From assembly GCA_002709045.1 (NCBI GenBank), contig PAPJ01000022.1:1-45060 (forward strand): a DNA stretch of 45,060 nt, read 5' to 3'. Shown here one piece after another: positions 16,790-24,531 of this stretch. Source of the stretch: Planctomycetaceae bacterium. Its GTDB lineage: Bacteria; Planctomycetota; Planctomycetia; Pirellulales; Pirellulaceae. Positions within the stretch are counted from its first letter, which is position 1; each line of letters begins with the position of its first letter. Made by a program: the position numbers and the translations under genes. The notes beneath the pieces were generated by a model. That model made no database searches and was not told the origin of the DNA. It was given only the letters and a program-made list of their open reading frames with translations.

Positions 16790-18040
16790 ATGTCACAATC
16801 AAATCCAAATTTTTTGTTCATTCGGCAGAGTGGGATTGTCTGGATCATTACCATGGCCATCTTTTTGCTAACGATCTCTGGGCGCGCGCAGATCACAGAC
16901 CGCTATGAGGTAGCACGTAAGCAAATGGTGCATACTGCCGTCATCGGCAGTGGCGTAAAGGATGAGCGAGTAATTCAAGCGATGCTAAAGACTCCTCGCC
17001 ACGAATTTGTACCGGTCAACATTCGTCAACAAGCCTACTTTGACATGGCATTGCCGATTGGTGGTCAGCAAACGATATCAGCACCGTTTATCGTCGCTTA
17101 CATGACCGAAGCACTTGACCCTCAGCCGACGGACAAAGTTTTAGAAATCGGCACTGGTAGCGGCTATCAGGCTGCCATACTTTCACCGCTGGTACGTTCG
17201 GTTTACTCAATCGAGATCGTGGAAGAACTTGGCTATAAGGCCAAGTCAACACTCCAGAAACTAAAGTACGCAAACGTCAAAACAAAAGTTGGTGATGGAT
17301 TTAAAGGCTGGGCACAATACGCACCATTTGACAAAATAATCGTGACCTGTTCGCCGGAAAAAGTACCCCTTGCATTAGTCCAACAACTCAAAGAAGGCGG
17401 ACGCATGGTGATTCCCGTAGGGCAACGTTACCAACAAACGATGTACATCATGCGAAAAGAAAACGGCGATTTAAAAGCAGAAGCTCTTCGTCCAACTCTG
17501 TTTGTCCCCATGACCGGTAACGCTGAAAACAACCGTCGGGTAAAACCAAATCCGTTAAATCCTCAACTATTTAATGCTGATTTTGAAACGATTAAAAAAG
17601 ACTATGATTTTATTCTTGGTTGGTATTACCAACGTCAGGTCAAACTGACTTCAGGTACAGAGGCGGCCGAGGGAAAACATTATGCTAAATTCTCCAACGA
17701 AACCCCGGGGTTGTCATCTCATATGCTACAGGGATTTGCTATCGACGGTCGAGCTGTTGGCAGTCTGACAATTGGAGTACAAATCAAGCTCAATGATGTC
17801 CGTCAGGGCAGAACACGTGAGGAAGTACCTTTGTTCGCAATCTCTTTTTATGACGAAAGTCGACGTGAAGTCGGAGTCGTAACTCTAGGGCCTTTTATTG
17901 GTTCACATAACTGGAGCCCTGTACAAAAAGTGGTTCGCGTTCCTATTCAGGCTCGGGAAGCCATTCTACGTGTGGGGTTATTCGGAGGCGTTGGTGAGTT
18001 TTCCATCGACGATTTGAACATGCGACCTAACAAACGTTAG
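16790..18040 (+). CDS. pcm: Exported PCMT-like methyltransferase with extra C-terminal domain
   Basis: A 416-residue protein. The ATG has GGGGAG upstream. Residues 14-34 form an export signal (IVWIITMAIFLLTISGRA). Residues 36-245 are a protein-L-isoaspartate O-methyltransferase: RHEFVP, the ISAP loop, SAM-binding motif I VLEIGTGSGYQAAIL (117-131), and the closing VPMTG (239-243). The enzyme methylates isoaspartyl residues so that aged proteins can be repaired. About 170 further residues (245-416) form a beta-rich domain resembling a carbohydrate-binding jelly roll (LGPFIGSHNW, LRVGLFGGVGEFSIDDL). Normal Pcm is about 210 residues and cytoplasmic, so export plus the extra domain is odd; SAM supply outside the cytoplasm is an open question. 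Confidence 0.85.
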   Translation: MSQSNPNFLFIRQSGIVWIITMAIFLLTISGRAQITDRYEVARKQMVHTAVIGSGVKDERVIQAMLKTPRHEFVPVNIRQQAYFDMALPIGGQQTISAPFIVAYMTEALDPQPTDKVLEIGTGSGYQAAILSPLVRSVYSIEIVEELGYKAKSTLQKLKYANVKTKVGDGFKGWAQYAPFDKIIVTCSPEKVPLALVQQLKEGGRMVIPVGQRYQQTMYIMRKENGDLKAEALRPTLFVPMTGNAENNRRVKPNPLNPQLFNADFETIKKDYDFILGWYYQRQVKLTSGTEAAEGKHYAKFSNETPGLSSHMLQGFAIDGRAVGSLTIGVQIKLNDVRQGRTREEVPLFAISFYDESRREVGVVTLGPFIGSHNWSPVQKVVRVPIQAREAILRVGLFGGVGEFSIDDLNMRPNKR

Positions 18041-18173
18041 TTGCATTGAATTCAGCACTCGCATTAGACAAGCCCTGTTGTTAAGATGGGTAAAATAATA
18101 GTTTTGTGCTCCCGGAGGTTGCTCTTATTTTTCCCGGCAATTCCAAGAGGAGACAGAAAAGCGAGGAAATTCG

Positions 18174-18920
18174 ATGCGTAACCTGAAACTACTGACAATT
18201 CTGATGACCATTGGTCTGAGTCTTTTCGCTGTTGCTGAAGCCGAAGCTCAGTTGCTCAATCCATGCTGTCGTCCTGTCCCGGTATGCTGTGGACCTGTCA
18301 TTGTGCGACGTCCAATCATTCGAAATGCTGCCTCCGAACTGCGGATGGCTTTGAACTATCACCTCAACTATCGCTTCTACCGTGGCATTATTTATGGTAG
18401 CCCTGAAATCACTCATCACGATAGTACAGCCACTCCCAGTCCAGCAGAGGCTCATTCAGCTGAGAAGCCATATCACGAAAAATCAGCAGAGCAGGGTGAT
18501 TCTGTCCTTCAGCCAGTACAGCCTCAGGATGCGCCGTCTCCCGATCCAGAACCGCAGCAACCTCAGGCTGCACCAACGCCCGATCCGGCAGCTGAATCTG
18601 CTGACCAACCGCAGGAACAACCCGCTGATGATAAGGATGCATTCCAGATTGAGCAACCTACCACAGCAACCATCATGCTGACCGTTCCTAAAAATTCGAT
18701 TGTGATAATCAACGGCAAGCCAACCAGTTCCACGGGAACGACTCGTACTTTTATTTCGCGTAATCTGGATCCATCCGCTCGTTACCGCTACAACGTCGAA
18801 GTCAGCTGGAACGTTGGTGCTTCACAATACAAAATAACCGAAGTAATTGCGCTTGTGCCCGGACAAACGATTGCTAAATCGTTTGCCAATCCATACTTAC
18901 CAACCGTGGTCAAAAAATAG
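18174..18920 (+). CDS. Secreted TIGR03000-domain protein
   Basis: A 248-residue exported protein with ATG at 18174 after GAGGAAA. The signal peptide ends near EAEAQ (residue 26). A short Cys/Pro-rich segment follows (CCRPVPVCCGP), then a proline/glutamine/aspartate-rich linker (about 85-160). The C-terminal 75 residues match the TIGR03000 module found almost only in planctomycetes: TATIMLTVPKNSIVIINGKP, TRTFISRNLDP, then YRYNVEV. The module is a small beta domain of unknown role, usually on exported proteins. The linker contains alternating PDPEPQQPQ-type repeats. It is a single-gene unit ended by a terminator. Confidence 0.82.
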   Translation: MRNLKLLTILMTIGLSLFAVAEAEAQLLNPCCRPVPVCCGPVIVRRPIIRNAASELRMALNYHLNYRFYRGIIYGSPEITHHDSTATPSPAEAHSAEKPYHEKSAEQGDSVLQPVQPQDAPSPDPEPQQPQAAPTPDPAAESADQPQEQPADDKDAFQIEQPTTATIMLTVPKNSIVIINGKPTSSTGTTRTFISRNLDPSARYRYNVEVSWNVGASQYKITEVIALVPGQTIAKSFANPYLPTVVKK

Positions 18921-18964
18921 CGCCGAATTTGGCGTTGCCGATTTTTACCACCGAATACATACTG

Positions 18965-19003
18965 AAAAGTTCCTTGGGCAACTTCTGCCAAAGGAGCTTT
19001 TTT
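18965..19003 (+). terminator. Rho-independent terminator after the TIGR03000 gene
   Basis: A 16-bp stem with one mismatch and one G-U pair (left arm AAAAGTTCCTTGGGCA) closes a 5-base loop and runs into TTTTTT. It lies 45 bases after the stop and just upstream of asd. Confidence 0.8.
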
Positions 19004-19058
19004 ATTGTTTTGATTACTAAAACAAAAAATTGTTGACCTCTCATTAAGGAACAATACT

Positions 19059-20069
19059 GTGTACGAAAACATTGCCTTGGTCGGAGCGACCGGTGCAGTC
19101 GGAACTATTGTGCGTCAATTGCTGGAAGAACGTAACTTCCCATTCAAATCAATGAAATTCATTGCATCCAAACGTTCAGCCGGTACAAAAATCATGTTCA
19201 AAGGTGACGAGTACACAGTAGTGGAATTAGAACCCGATGCCTTTCAAGGCGTCGATCTGATTATCGCAAGTACACCTGATGAAGTTGCCGCAGAACTCGT
19301 TCCCTGGGCCAAAACGGCCGGCGCGGTTGTTGTGGATGAAAGTGGCTTTCACCGTATGCTTGCCGATGTGCCGCTGGTTGTTCCGGAGGTCAATCCGGAA
19401 GCGGCGAAGAATCACAAGGGAATCATTGCCAGCCCGAACTGTTCAACCACTCAGATGGTCGTGGCTATGAAACCAATTCATGATGCCGCTCGCATTAAAC
19501 GGGTGGTTGTAAGCACATATCAAGCTACCAGTGGAGCAGGGCTTGCCGGGAACGTTGATCTGGAAGAAGGCACGAAAGCTGCTGTTAATGGAGAAGATTA
19601 CCAATACAAAGCATTCTCACACCCAATTGCTTTCAACCTGATCCCTCAGATCGGTTCACAAAAACACAAAGGTTATACCTCCGAAGAAATGAAAATGGTT
19701 TGGGAAACCCAAAAGATATTCGAGGACGAGACGATTCAGGTTTGCCCGACAGCGATTCGCGTACCAGTGGCCAACTGTCACAGTGAAAGCATTCTGGTTG
19801 AAACTGAGCAAAAGCTTACTGCACAACAGGCTCGAGCATTATTTGAAGCTCAGGATGGGATTACGGTTGTGGACGATCTGGATAACGGTATTTACCCAAT
19901 GCCAAATAACAGTTCTGGTTCGGACGAAGTCTATATTGGGCGTATTCGGGAAGACATTTCGTCTACCAACGGAATCGCCTTCTGGTGCGTTAGTGACAAC
20001 CTGCGAAAGGGTGCCGCTACCAACGCGGTTCAGATTGCCGAACTGCTTATCGCGCAATCCACAGAATAA
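19059..20069 (+). CDS. asd: Aspartate-semialdehyde dehydrogenase
   Basis: A 336-residue enzyme starting at a GTG with AAGGAA upstream. The NADP-binding loop is ALVGATGAVGTIVRQLLEE. The catalytic cysteine lies in SPNCSTTQ (Cys128), the active-site histidine in VANCHSES (His241; the usual glycine before it is Cys here), and the substrate-binding arginine in IRVPV. It reduces beta-aspartyl phosphate to aspartate semialdehyde, leading to lysine, diaminopimelate, threonine and methionine. The bacterial (not fungal/archaeal) subtype fits the length. It is the first gene of a likely unit with truA (18-base gap). Confidence 0.95.
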   Translation: MYENIALVGATGAVGTIVRQLLEERNFPFKSMKFIASKRSAGTKIMFKGDEYTVVELEPDAFQGVDLIIASTPDEVAAELVPWAKTAGAVVVDESGFHRMLADVPLVVPEVNPEAAKNHKGIIASPNCSTTQMVVAMKPIHDAARIKRVVVSTYQATSGAGLAGNVDLEEGTKAAVNGEDYQYKAFSHPIAFNLIPQIGSQKHKGYTSEEMKMVWETQKIFEDETIQVCPTAIRVPVANCHSESILVETEQKLTAQQARALFEAQDGITVVDDLDNGIYPMPNNSSGSDEVYIGRIREDISSTNGIAFWCVSDNLRKGAATNAVQIAELLIAQSTE

Positions 20070-20087
20070 GAACTCTGGTTAGTTTCC

Positions 20088-20849
20088 ATGACAAAGCATA
20101 CTTATCGAGGCAAACTCGCTTACGATGGCACAAAGTATGCCGGCTGGCAGATTCAGCCTCGCCAACGGACCATCCAGGGGCTCATGGAAACTGCGGTTTA
20201 TAATGTCACCGGCCAAGAAGTGAAAGTGCTCTCCAGCGGCCGTACAGACGCCGGCGTGCATGCACATGGCCAAGTCATTTCCTTCAAAGTGGATACAGAA
20301 CACGAACCAGACGTATTGTGCCGGGCCCTGAATGCACATACACCGTTTGATATTTATTTGCGAAATCTGGAGATCACGCGCGATGACTTTCACCCTATCC
20401 GGGATGCCGTCAGCAAGCGTTACCGGTACATTATGCAACCGGGTCCAATCATGGATCCTTTGTCATTGAAGTACACATGGTCACACCCCAAAGCCGTTGA
20501 TTTAAGTGCCATGCGAACTGCCGCACTGCACTTTATCGGGGAACATGATTTTGCCAGCTTTGAAGCCTCAAAAAGTGACCGTAAAACGACCGTCCGTAAC
20601 GTAATGTCACTTGAACTGCTGGAGTACTACGAAAACGATGCCCGATTTATTACGATCGACATTCGTGCTGATGGATTTCTCTACAATATGGTGCGGAACA
20701 TTGTTGGATCATTAAGCCGAGTGGGAACTGGCAAGGAGAAACCAGAGTGGATTCTGGAAGTCTTTGCTGCCTGTGACCGTAAAAGAGCAGGGCAGACGGC
20801 TCCGGCCGAAGGCCTCTACCTGATGGACGTCGATTACGGCGAAACCTAA
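20088..20849 (+). CDS. truA: tRNA pseudouridine synthase A
   Basis: A 253-residue TruA. The catalytic aspartate is in SSGRTDAGVHAHGQV (Asp54). Other conserved stretches are LAYDGTKYAGWQIQP, SKRYRYI, GEHDFASF and GFLYNMVRNIVGSL. It converts uridines 38-40 in the anticodon stem of many tRNAs to pseudouridine. The gene starts 18 bases after asd and is followed 41 bases later by the glycosyltransferase on the same strand. Confidence 0.95.
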   Translation: MTKHTYRGKLAYDGTKYAGWQIQPRQRTIQGLMETAVYNVTGQEVKVLSSGRTDAGVHAHGQVISFKVDTEHEPDVLCRALNAHTPFDIYLRNLEITRDDFHPIRDAVSKRYRYIMQPGPIMDPLSLKYTWSHPKAVDLSAMRTAALHFIGEHDFASFEASKSDRKTTVRNVMSLELLEYYENDARFITIDIRADGFLYNMVRNIVGSLSRVGTGKEKPEWILEVFAACDRKRAGQTAPAEGLYLMDVDYGET

Positions 20850-20890
20850 TAATATGTACATAAAACTGAATGTAGGTTAAAACCCTTGCT

Positions 20891-22051
20891 ATGAAAGTCG
20901 TGCATATTATTACCCGTATGATTGTTGGCGGAGCTCAGGAGAATACACTGCTGAATTGCATCGACCTTATTGATCAATACGGAGACGAAGTTACTCTGAT
21001 CACCGGTCTGTCTGAAGGTCCGGAAGGACAACTTCTACAGCGATTTACTCATCCACAGCTAAACATCATTGAGGCTCCGGCGCTTACACGAAACATTAAA
21101 CCGTGGCAGGACTGGAAGGCATATCGGCAGCTCAAAAAGATCCTTCATAAAATCAATCCGGAGGTTGTCCACACGCACAGTGCAAAAGCCGGTATCCTCG
21201 GTCGCCTAGCAGCCTGGAAACTAAAAGTGCCTGCCATCATCCATACTGTTCATGGGGCGCCATTCCATCCTTATCAGAACAGTCTGAGTCGTAATCTGTT
21301 TGCGTTCTGCGAACGATATGCCGCGAAGCGCTGCCATCGTATGCTTTGCGTCGCGGATGCAATGACGGATCGGATGGTCGAGGGCAGGGTAGCACCACGT
21401 GAACATTTCACGACTGTCTATAGCGGAATGAAAATTGAAGACTATTTACAAGCCAACCGGCATCGTGAACAAGTACGTAAGGAACTTGGTTTTTCAGATG
21501 ACGATATCGTCGTGGGAAAAATCGCTCGCCTATTCAATCTTAAAGGTCACAATTATCTGGTCGAAGCGGCTGGAAACGTTATTGCCAAAAATAGCCGGAT
21601 TCACTTTCTGCTTGTGGGAGACGGTTCACTGCGCGAAGAAATTGAATCACAGATCGAAGCAGGGCGGTTAAACAACCACTTTCACTTCACAGGATTAGTT
21701 CCCCCGACCGACGTACCAAAATATATTGCGGCTATGGATATACTCGCTCACACAAGCCTTCGTGAAGGTCTGGCACGAGCATTACCTCAGGCACTGTTGG
21801 CTGGAAAACCAGTCATCAGCTTTGATATCGACGGCGCTCGCGAAGTTTGTATTACTGACATCACCGGAATCTTAACTGCACCTAAAGATGTCTCCGCACT
21901 TTCTGATGCGCTTATATGTTTAGCAGAAAATCCAGATCTGCGGCAGCGACTCGGTGCTGCTGGTAGTGTTAAATGTCAAGAAATGTACTCCCATCAGTTG
22001 ATGACAGACCGTATCCGATCTATTTATCAGGAAGTACTAGACAATCAATAA
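20891..22051 (+). CDS. Family 4 glycosyltransferase
   Basis: A 386-residue GT-B glycosyltransferase. The N-terminal acceptor domain opens with VVHIITRMIVGGAQENTL, and HTHSAKAGILGRLAAW and HTVHGAPFHPY are typical of WecG/capsule-type GT4 enzymes. The C-terminal GT1-fold domain has IARLFNLKGHNYLVEAA, FLLVGDGSLREEIE and LREGLARALPQALLAGKPV. In the usual E-x7-E nucleotide-sugar motif the second Glu is Gln here, a variant I also know from other polysaccharide GTs. No signal peptide or membrane helix is seen; it would act on the cytoplasmic face in exopolysaccharide or glycolipid synthesis. Donor and acceptor are unknown, and no neighbouring polysaccharide genes help. Confidence 0.88.
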   Translation: MKVVHIITRMIVGGAQENTLLNCIDLIDQYGDEVTLITGLSEGPEGQLLQRFTHPQLNIIEAPALTRNIKPWQDWKAYRQLKKILHKINPEVVHTHSAKAGILGRLAAWKLKVPAIIHTVHGAPFHPYQNSLSRNLFAFCERYAAKRCHRMLCVADAMTDRMVEGRVAPREHFTTVYSGMKIEDYLQANRHREQVRKELGFSDDDIVVGKIARLFNLKGHNYLVEAAGNVIAKNSRIHFLLVGDGSLREEIESQIEAGRLNNHFHFTGLVPPTDVPKYIAAMDILAHTSLREGLARALPQALLAGKPVISFDIDGAREVCITDITGILTAPKDVSALSDALICLAENPDLRQRLGAAGSVKCQEMYSHQLMTDRIRSIYQEVLDNQ

Positions 22052-22106
22052 GAAGCAAAACAGGGCCCCTCAATCGATACGATACAAATATTCATTTCCT
22101 CAGGTT

Positions 22107-22134
22107 TTGTTTTTTTGTACACTTCTGCTAATAC
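22107..22134 (+). promoter_or_regulatory. Possible promoter of the protein-kinase gene
   Basis: TTGTTT (22107-22112) and TAATAC (22129-22134) are 16 bases apart in the AT-rich gap before the kinase gene. The transcript would have a leader of about 80 bases that includes an eight-G run near 22159. Confidence 0.35.
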
Positions 22135-22222
22135 TTTAACAGGCATGGTGAGATATTCGGGGGGGCGAACAATTCTCACCTAAATTTTTTCTTACTAACA
22201 TCAAAAAACCAATGAGGCCACT

Positions 22223-23107
22223 GTGGGACACGGAAGAGACTTTATTGACCAGTATCGCATCATTCGCTTGATCCGTTCAGGTGCCACTTGTCAGATTTTC
22301 GAAGCAGTTGATGGTAATACCAACCAAAAGGTGGCTCTGAAAGTTCTGACAACACAGGCCCGACGAAGCAAGGTGGAACGGAATTATCTACAGCACGAGT
22401 ACAACATTGCCAGCAAATTGGAACACGACAACATTATTCAGGTCTACGGTGTCCGTACGACCGGTAACGATCCCTATTTGTCACTGGAATTCGGCCAGCA
22501 CTTAAACCTAAAGCAACGTTTGAGAATCGATAAGGATTTGATGGCATACCGGGCCGACACGATCATCGAAAAATCGGCAGCCGGATTACAACATCTACAT
22601 GAACACCGCTGGGTTCACTGCGATATTAAACCAGACAATTTTTTAGTTAATGATAACGGTGAAGCAAAACTTATTGACTTCGCACTTTGTCAGCCCTCAC
22701 GCACCGGTTTCCTGAGTAAGTTTTTTGGTAAGCCTAAGGCAATCGCTGGCACACGAAGCTACATGTCACCTGAGCAGATCCGAAAGAAAACGCTGGACAT
22801 CCGTTCGGACGTTTACAGCCTAGGCTGTATGTATTTCGAAATTGTTACAGGAAAACTACCGTTCACCGGCAGTTCACCGGAGAATCTTCTCTATAAACAT
22901 CTCAATGCAAAAGCTCCGCCGGCAAATACCATCAATAGTAATGTGACCGCGGAGTTTAGTAAGTTAGTCCAAGAGATGATCGCAAAAAAGAAAGAGAACC
23001 GTCCGGACAATCTGAAAAAGATTCTCGGGTATCTTTCAACGATACGAATCTTTCGTAGTAAACCGCCTCCTCCGTCAGAAATCCAATCGGACGATGATGA
23101 AACATAA
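22223..23107 (+). CDS. Ser/Thr protein kinase with non-RD catalytic loop
   Basis: A 294-residue kinase domain without a membrane helix; start GTG at 22223. Visible elements in order: a glycine-poor P-loop (RSGATCQIFEA), the ATP-anchoring lysine in VALKVL (Lys40), the alpha-C glutamate in HEYNIASKLEH (Glu59), the catalytic loop VHCDIKPDN (Asp134, Asn139), the metal aspartate in IDFALCQ (Asp152) and the PEQ end of the activation segment. Two positions are unusual: HRD reads HCD, making it a non-RD kinase, and DFG reads DFA. All strictly catalytic residues remain, so activity is likely. The C-terminal 30 residues are basic, then acidic. It precedes accA by 152 bases. Targets are unknown. Confidence 0.88.
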   Translation: MGHGRDFIDQYRIIRLIRSGATCQIFEAVDGNTNQKVALKVLTTQARRSKVERNYLQHEYNIASKLEHDNIIQVYGVRTTGNDPYLSLEFGQHLNLKQRLRIDKDLMAYRADTIIEKSAAGLQHLHEHRWVHCDIKPDNFLVNDNGEAKLIDFALCQPSRTGFLSKFFGKPKAIAGTRSYMSPEQIRKKTLDIRSDVYSLGCMYFEIVTGKLPFTGSSPENLLYKHLNAKAPPANTINSNVTAEFSKLVQEMIAKKKENRPDNLKKILGYLSTIRIFRSKPPPPSEIQSDDDET

Positions 23108-23259
23108 GTTTTGATAACGCCAATTAGGAGTTTCAAGATCGTCTATTAGTGTTTACTATGATGGAAGAAAAAATAACAGGGATGTACGATACAGCTGAAG
23201 AAAAAATGGTAACAAGCCATTGACCGGCATCACCAAGTCGGAAATCCAAAGGAAAATGC

Positions 23260-24234
23260 ATGAGTAACGCGGGACCTGGTCTGGCATTTGAACAACCGAT
23301 TTGCCAACTCGAGCAAGAATTAGAATCACTCGAAAGCAATAAAGCCGGTAATGGTAAATCTGCTAAGATTCGTGATCTAAAGAATCGCATCGCCGATGTG
23401 ACTCGTGAAATCTATTCCAATCTATCACCTTGGGAAACCGTACAGGTCGCACGGCATCAAGACCGCCCATACACACGAGACTATCTAAACTTAGTATTTG
23501 ACGAGTTCGTTGAACTGCATGGAGATCGTAAATTTGGTGACGACCGGGCAATGCTTACCGGCTTTGCAAAGCTAGGTCACCAAAAAGTCATGGTCATCGG
23601 CCACCAAAAGGGACGTACCGTCAAGGAACGTACTGAGTGTTTCTTTGGCTGTGCTCATCCTGAAGGATACCGCAAGGCCATGCAAAAAATGCAACTGGCC
23701 GCCAAATTTAATTTACCCGTCATCTGTTTCATCGATACTCCGGGGGCTTACCCGGGAATTGGCGCGGAAGAACGTGGTCAGGCGTGGGTAATTGCTGAAA
23801 ATATGTACGAAATGTCCCGACTGAAAACTCCGATCATTTGTATCGTGATCGGCGAAGGGGGATCTGGAGGAGCCTTGGGAATCGGCGTTGGTGACCGCGT
23901 GGCAATGCTGGAACACAGTTACTACAGTGTTATCAGCCCGGAAGGCTGTGCGGGAATCCTCTGGAAAAGCCATGAACATGCTCCCAAGGCTGCTGACGCC
24001 TTAAAATTCACTTCGAAACATTTGCCCGATCTGGATGTTGTCGACGACATTATTCCTGAACCTCTGGGTGGCGCTCATCGCGATCATCAGCAAATGGCAA
24101 TTCAGATCAAACAATATCTGGTCGAGAACCTAAAGCAACTTAAAAGCAACTCCGTCGAAGACCTGCTATCCAACCGCTATGAAAAGTTTCGAGCGATGGG
24201 TAAGTTCCTGGAAAAAGCAGAGAGCAATCAATAA
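23260..24234 (+). CDS. accA: Acetyl-CoA carboxylase carboxyltransferase subunit alpha
   Basis: A 324-residue subunit of normal length. It has the AccA features FEQPICQLEQELESL at the N-terminus, RDYLNLVFDEFVELHGDR, GHQKGR, FIDTPGAYPGIGAEERGQ, GEGGSGGALGIGVGDRV and PEGCAGILWK. With AccD it moves the carboxyl group from biotin to acetyl-CoA, making malonyl-CoA for fatty-acid synthesis. As usual in non-operonic genomes, accD is not adjacent. A terminator follows. The kinase gene lies upstream on the same strand. Confidence 0.95.
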   Translation: MSNAGPGLAFEQPICQLEQELESLESNKAGNGKSAKIRDLKNRIADVTREIYSNLSPWETVQVARHQDRPYTRDYLNLVFDEFVELHGDRKFGDDRAMLTGFAKLGHQKVMVIGHQKGRTVKERTECFFGCAHPEGYRKAMQKMQLAAKFNLPVICFIDTPGAYPGIGAEERGQAWVIAENMYEMSRLKTPIICIVIGEGGSGGALGIGVGDRVAMLEHSYYSVISPEGCAGILWKSHEHAPKAADALKFTSKHLPDLDVVDDIIPEPLGGAHRDHQQMAIQIKQYLVENLKQLKSNSVEDLLSNRYEKFRAMGKFLEKAESNQ

Positions 24235-24253
24235 CCTTGTGTCTGTTTTGGAT

Positions 24254-24280
24254 ATCCGGGCGTTAAAGTCCGGATGTTTT
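24254..24280 (+). terminator. Probable terminator after accA
   Basis: A 6-bp GC-rich stem (ATCCGG / CCGGAT) with a 10-base loop, followed by GTTTT, lies 20 bases after the accA stop. The U-tract is short, so strength is uncertain. Confidence 0.6.
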
Positions 24281-24531
24281 ATGAGGTTAAGAACCGTAGC
24301 GCCAAGCACATTATTTTAAGCTCTGGGAAACATTGATCTAATAAATACTGATATAGAAGCTTTTTTAAGCAATCCCCAACGTCCGATAATGTTTGTTATG
24401 TTCGGTTTGCGATATCCCTTATCAAATTGCAATAGTCTGCTACTGCTCAGTACTAGCGTTTCGCGATTAGTTGGGGGGCGTGTAAAATGAAGTTCGCAAC
24501 CAAAACATTTATCTAACAAAACACTTCCCCG

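Noticed and set aside
22159..22167. Run of G before the kinase gene, considered as a G-quadruplex
   Set aside because: Only a single run is present, so no intramolecular quadruplex can form.
23157..23225. Short frame of about 21 codons (MMEEKITGMYD...) before accA, considered as a leader peptide
   Set aside because: No run of regulatory codons and no attenuator hairpin is visible between it and accA.
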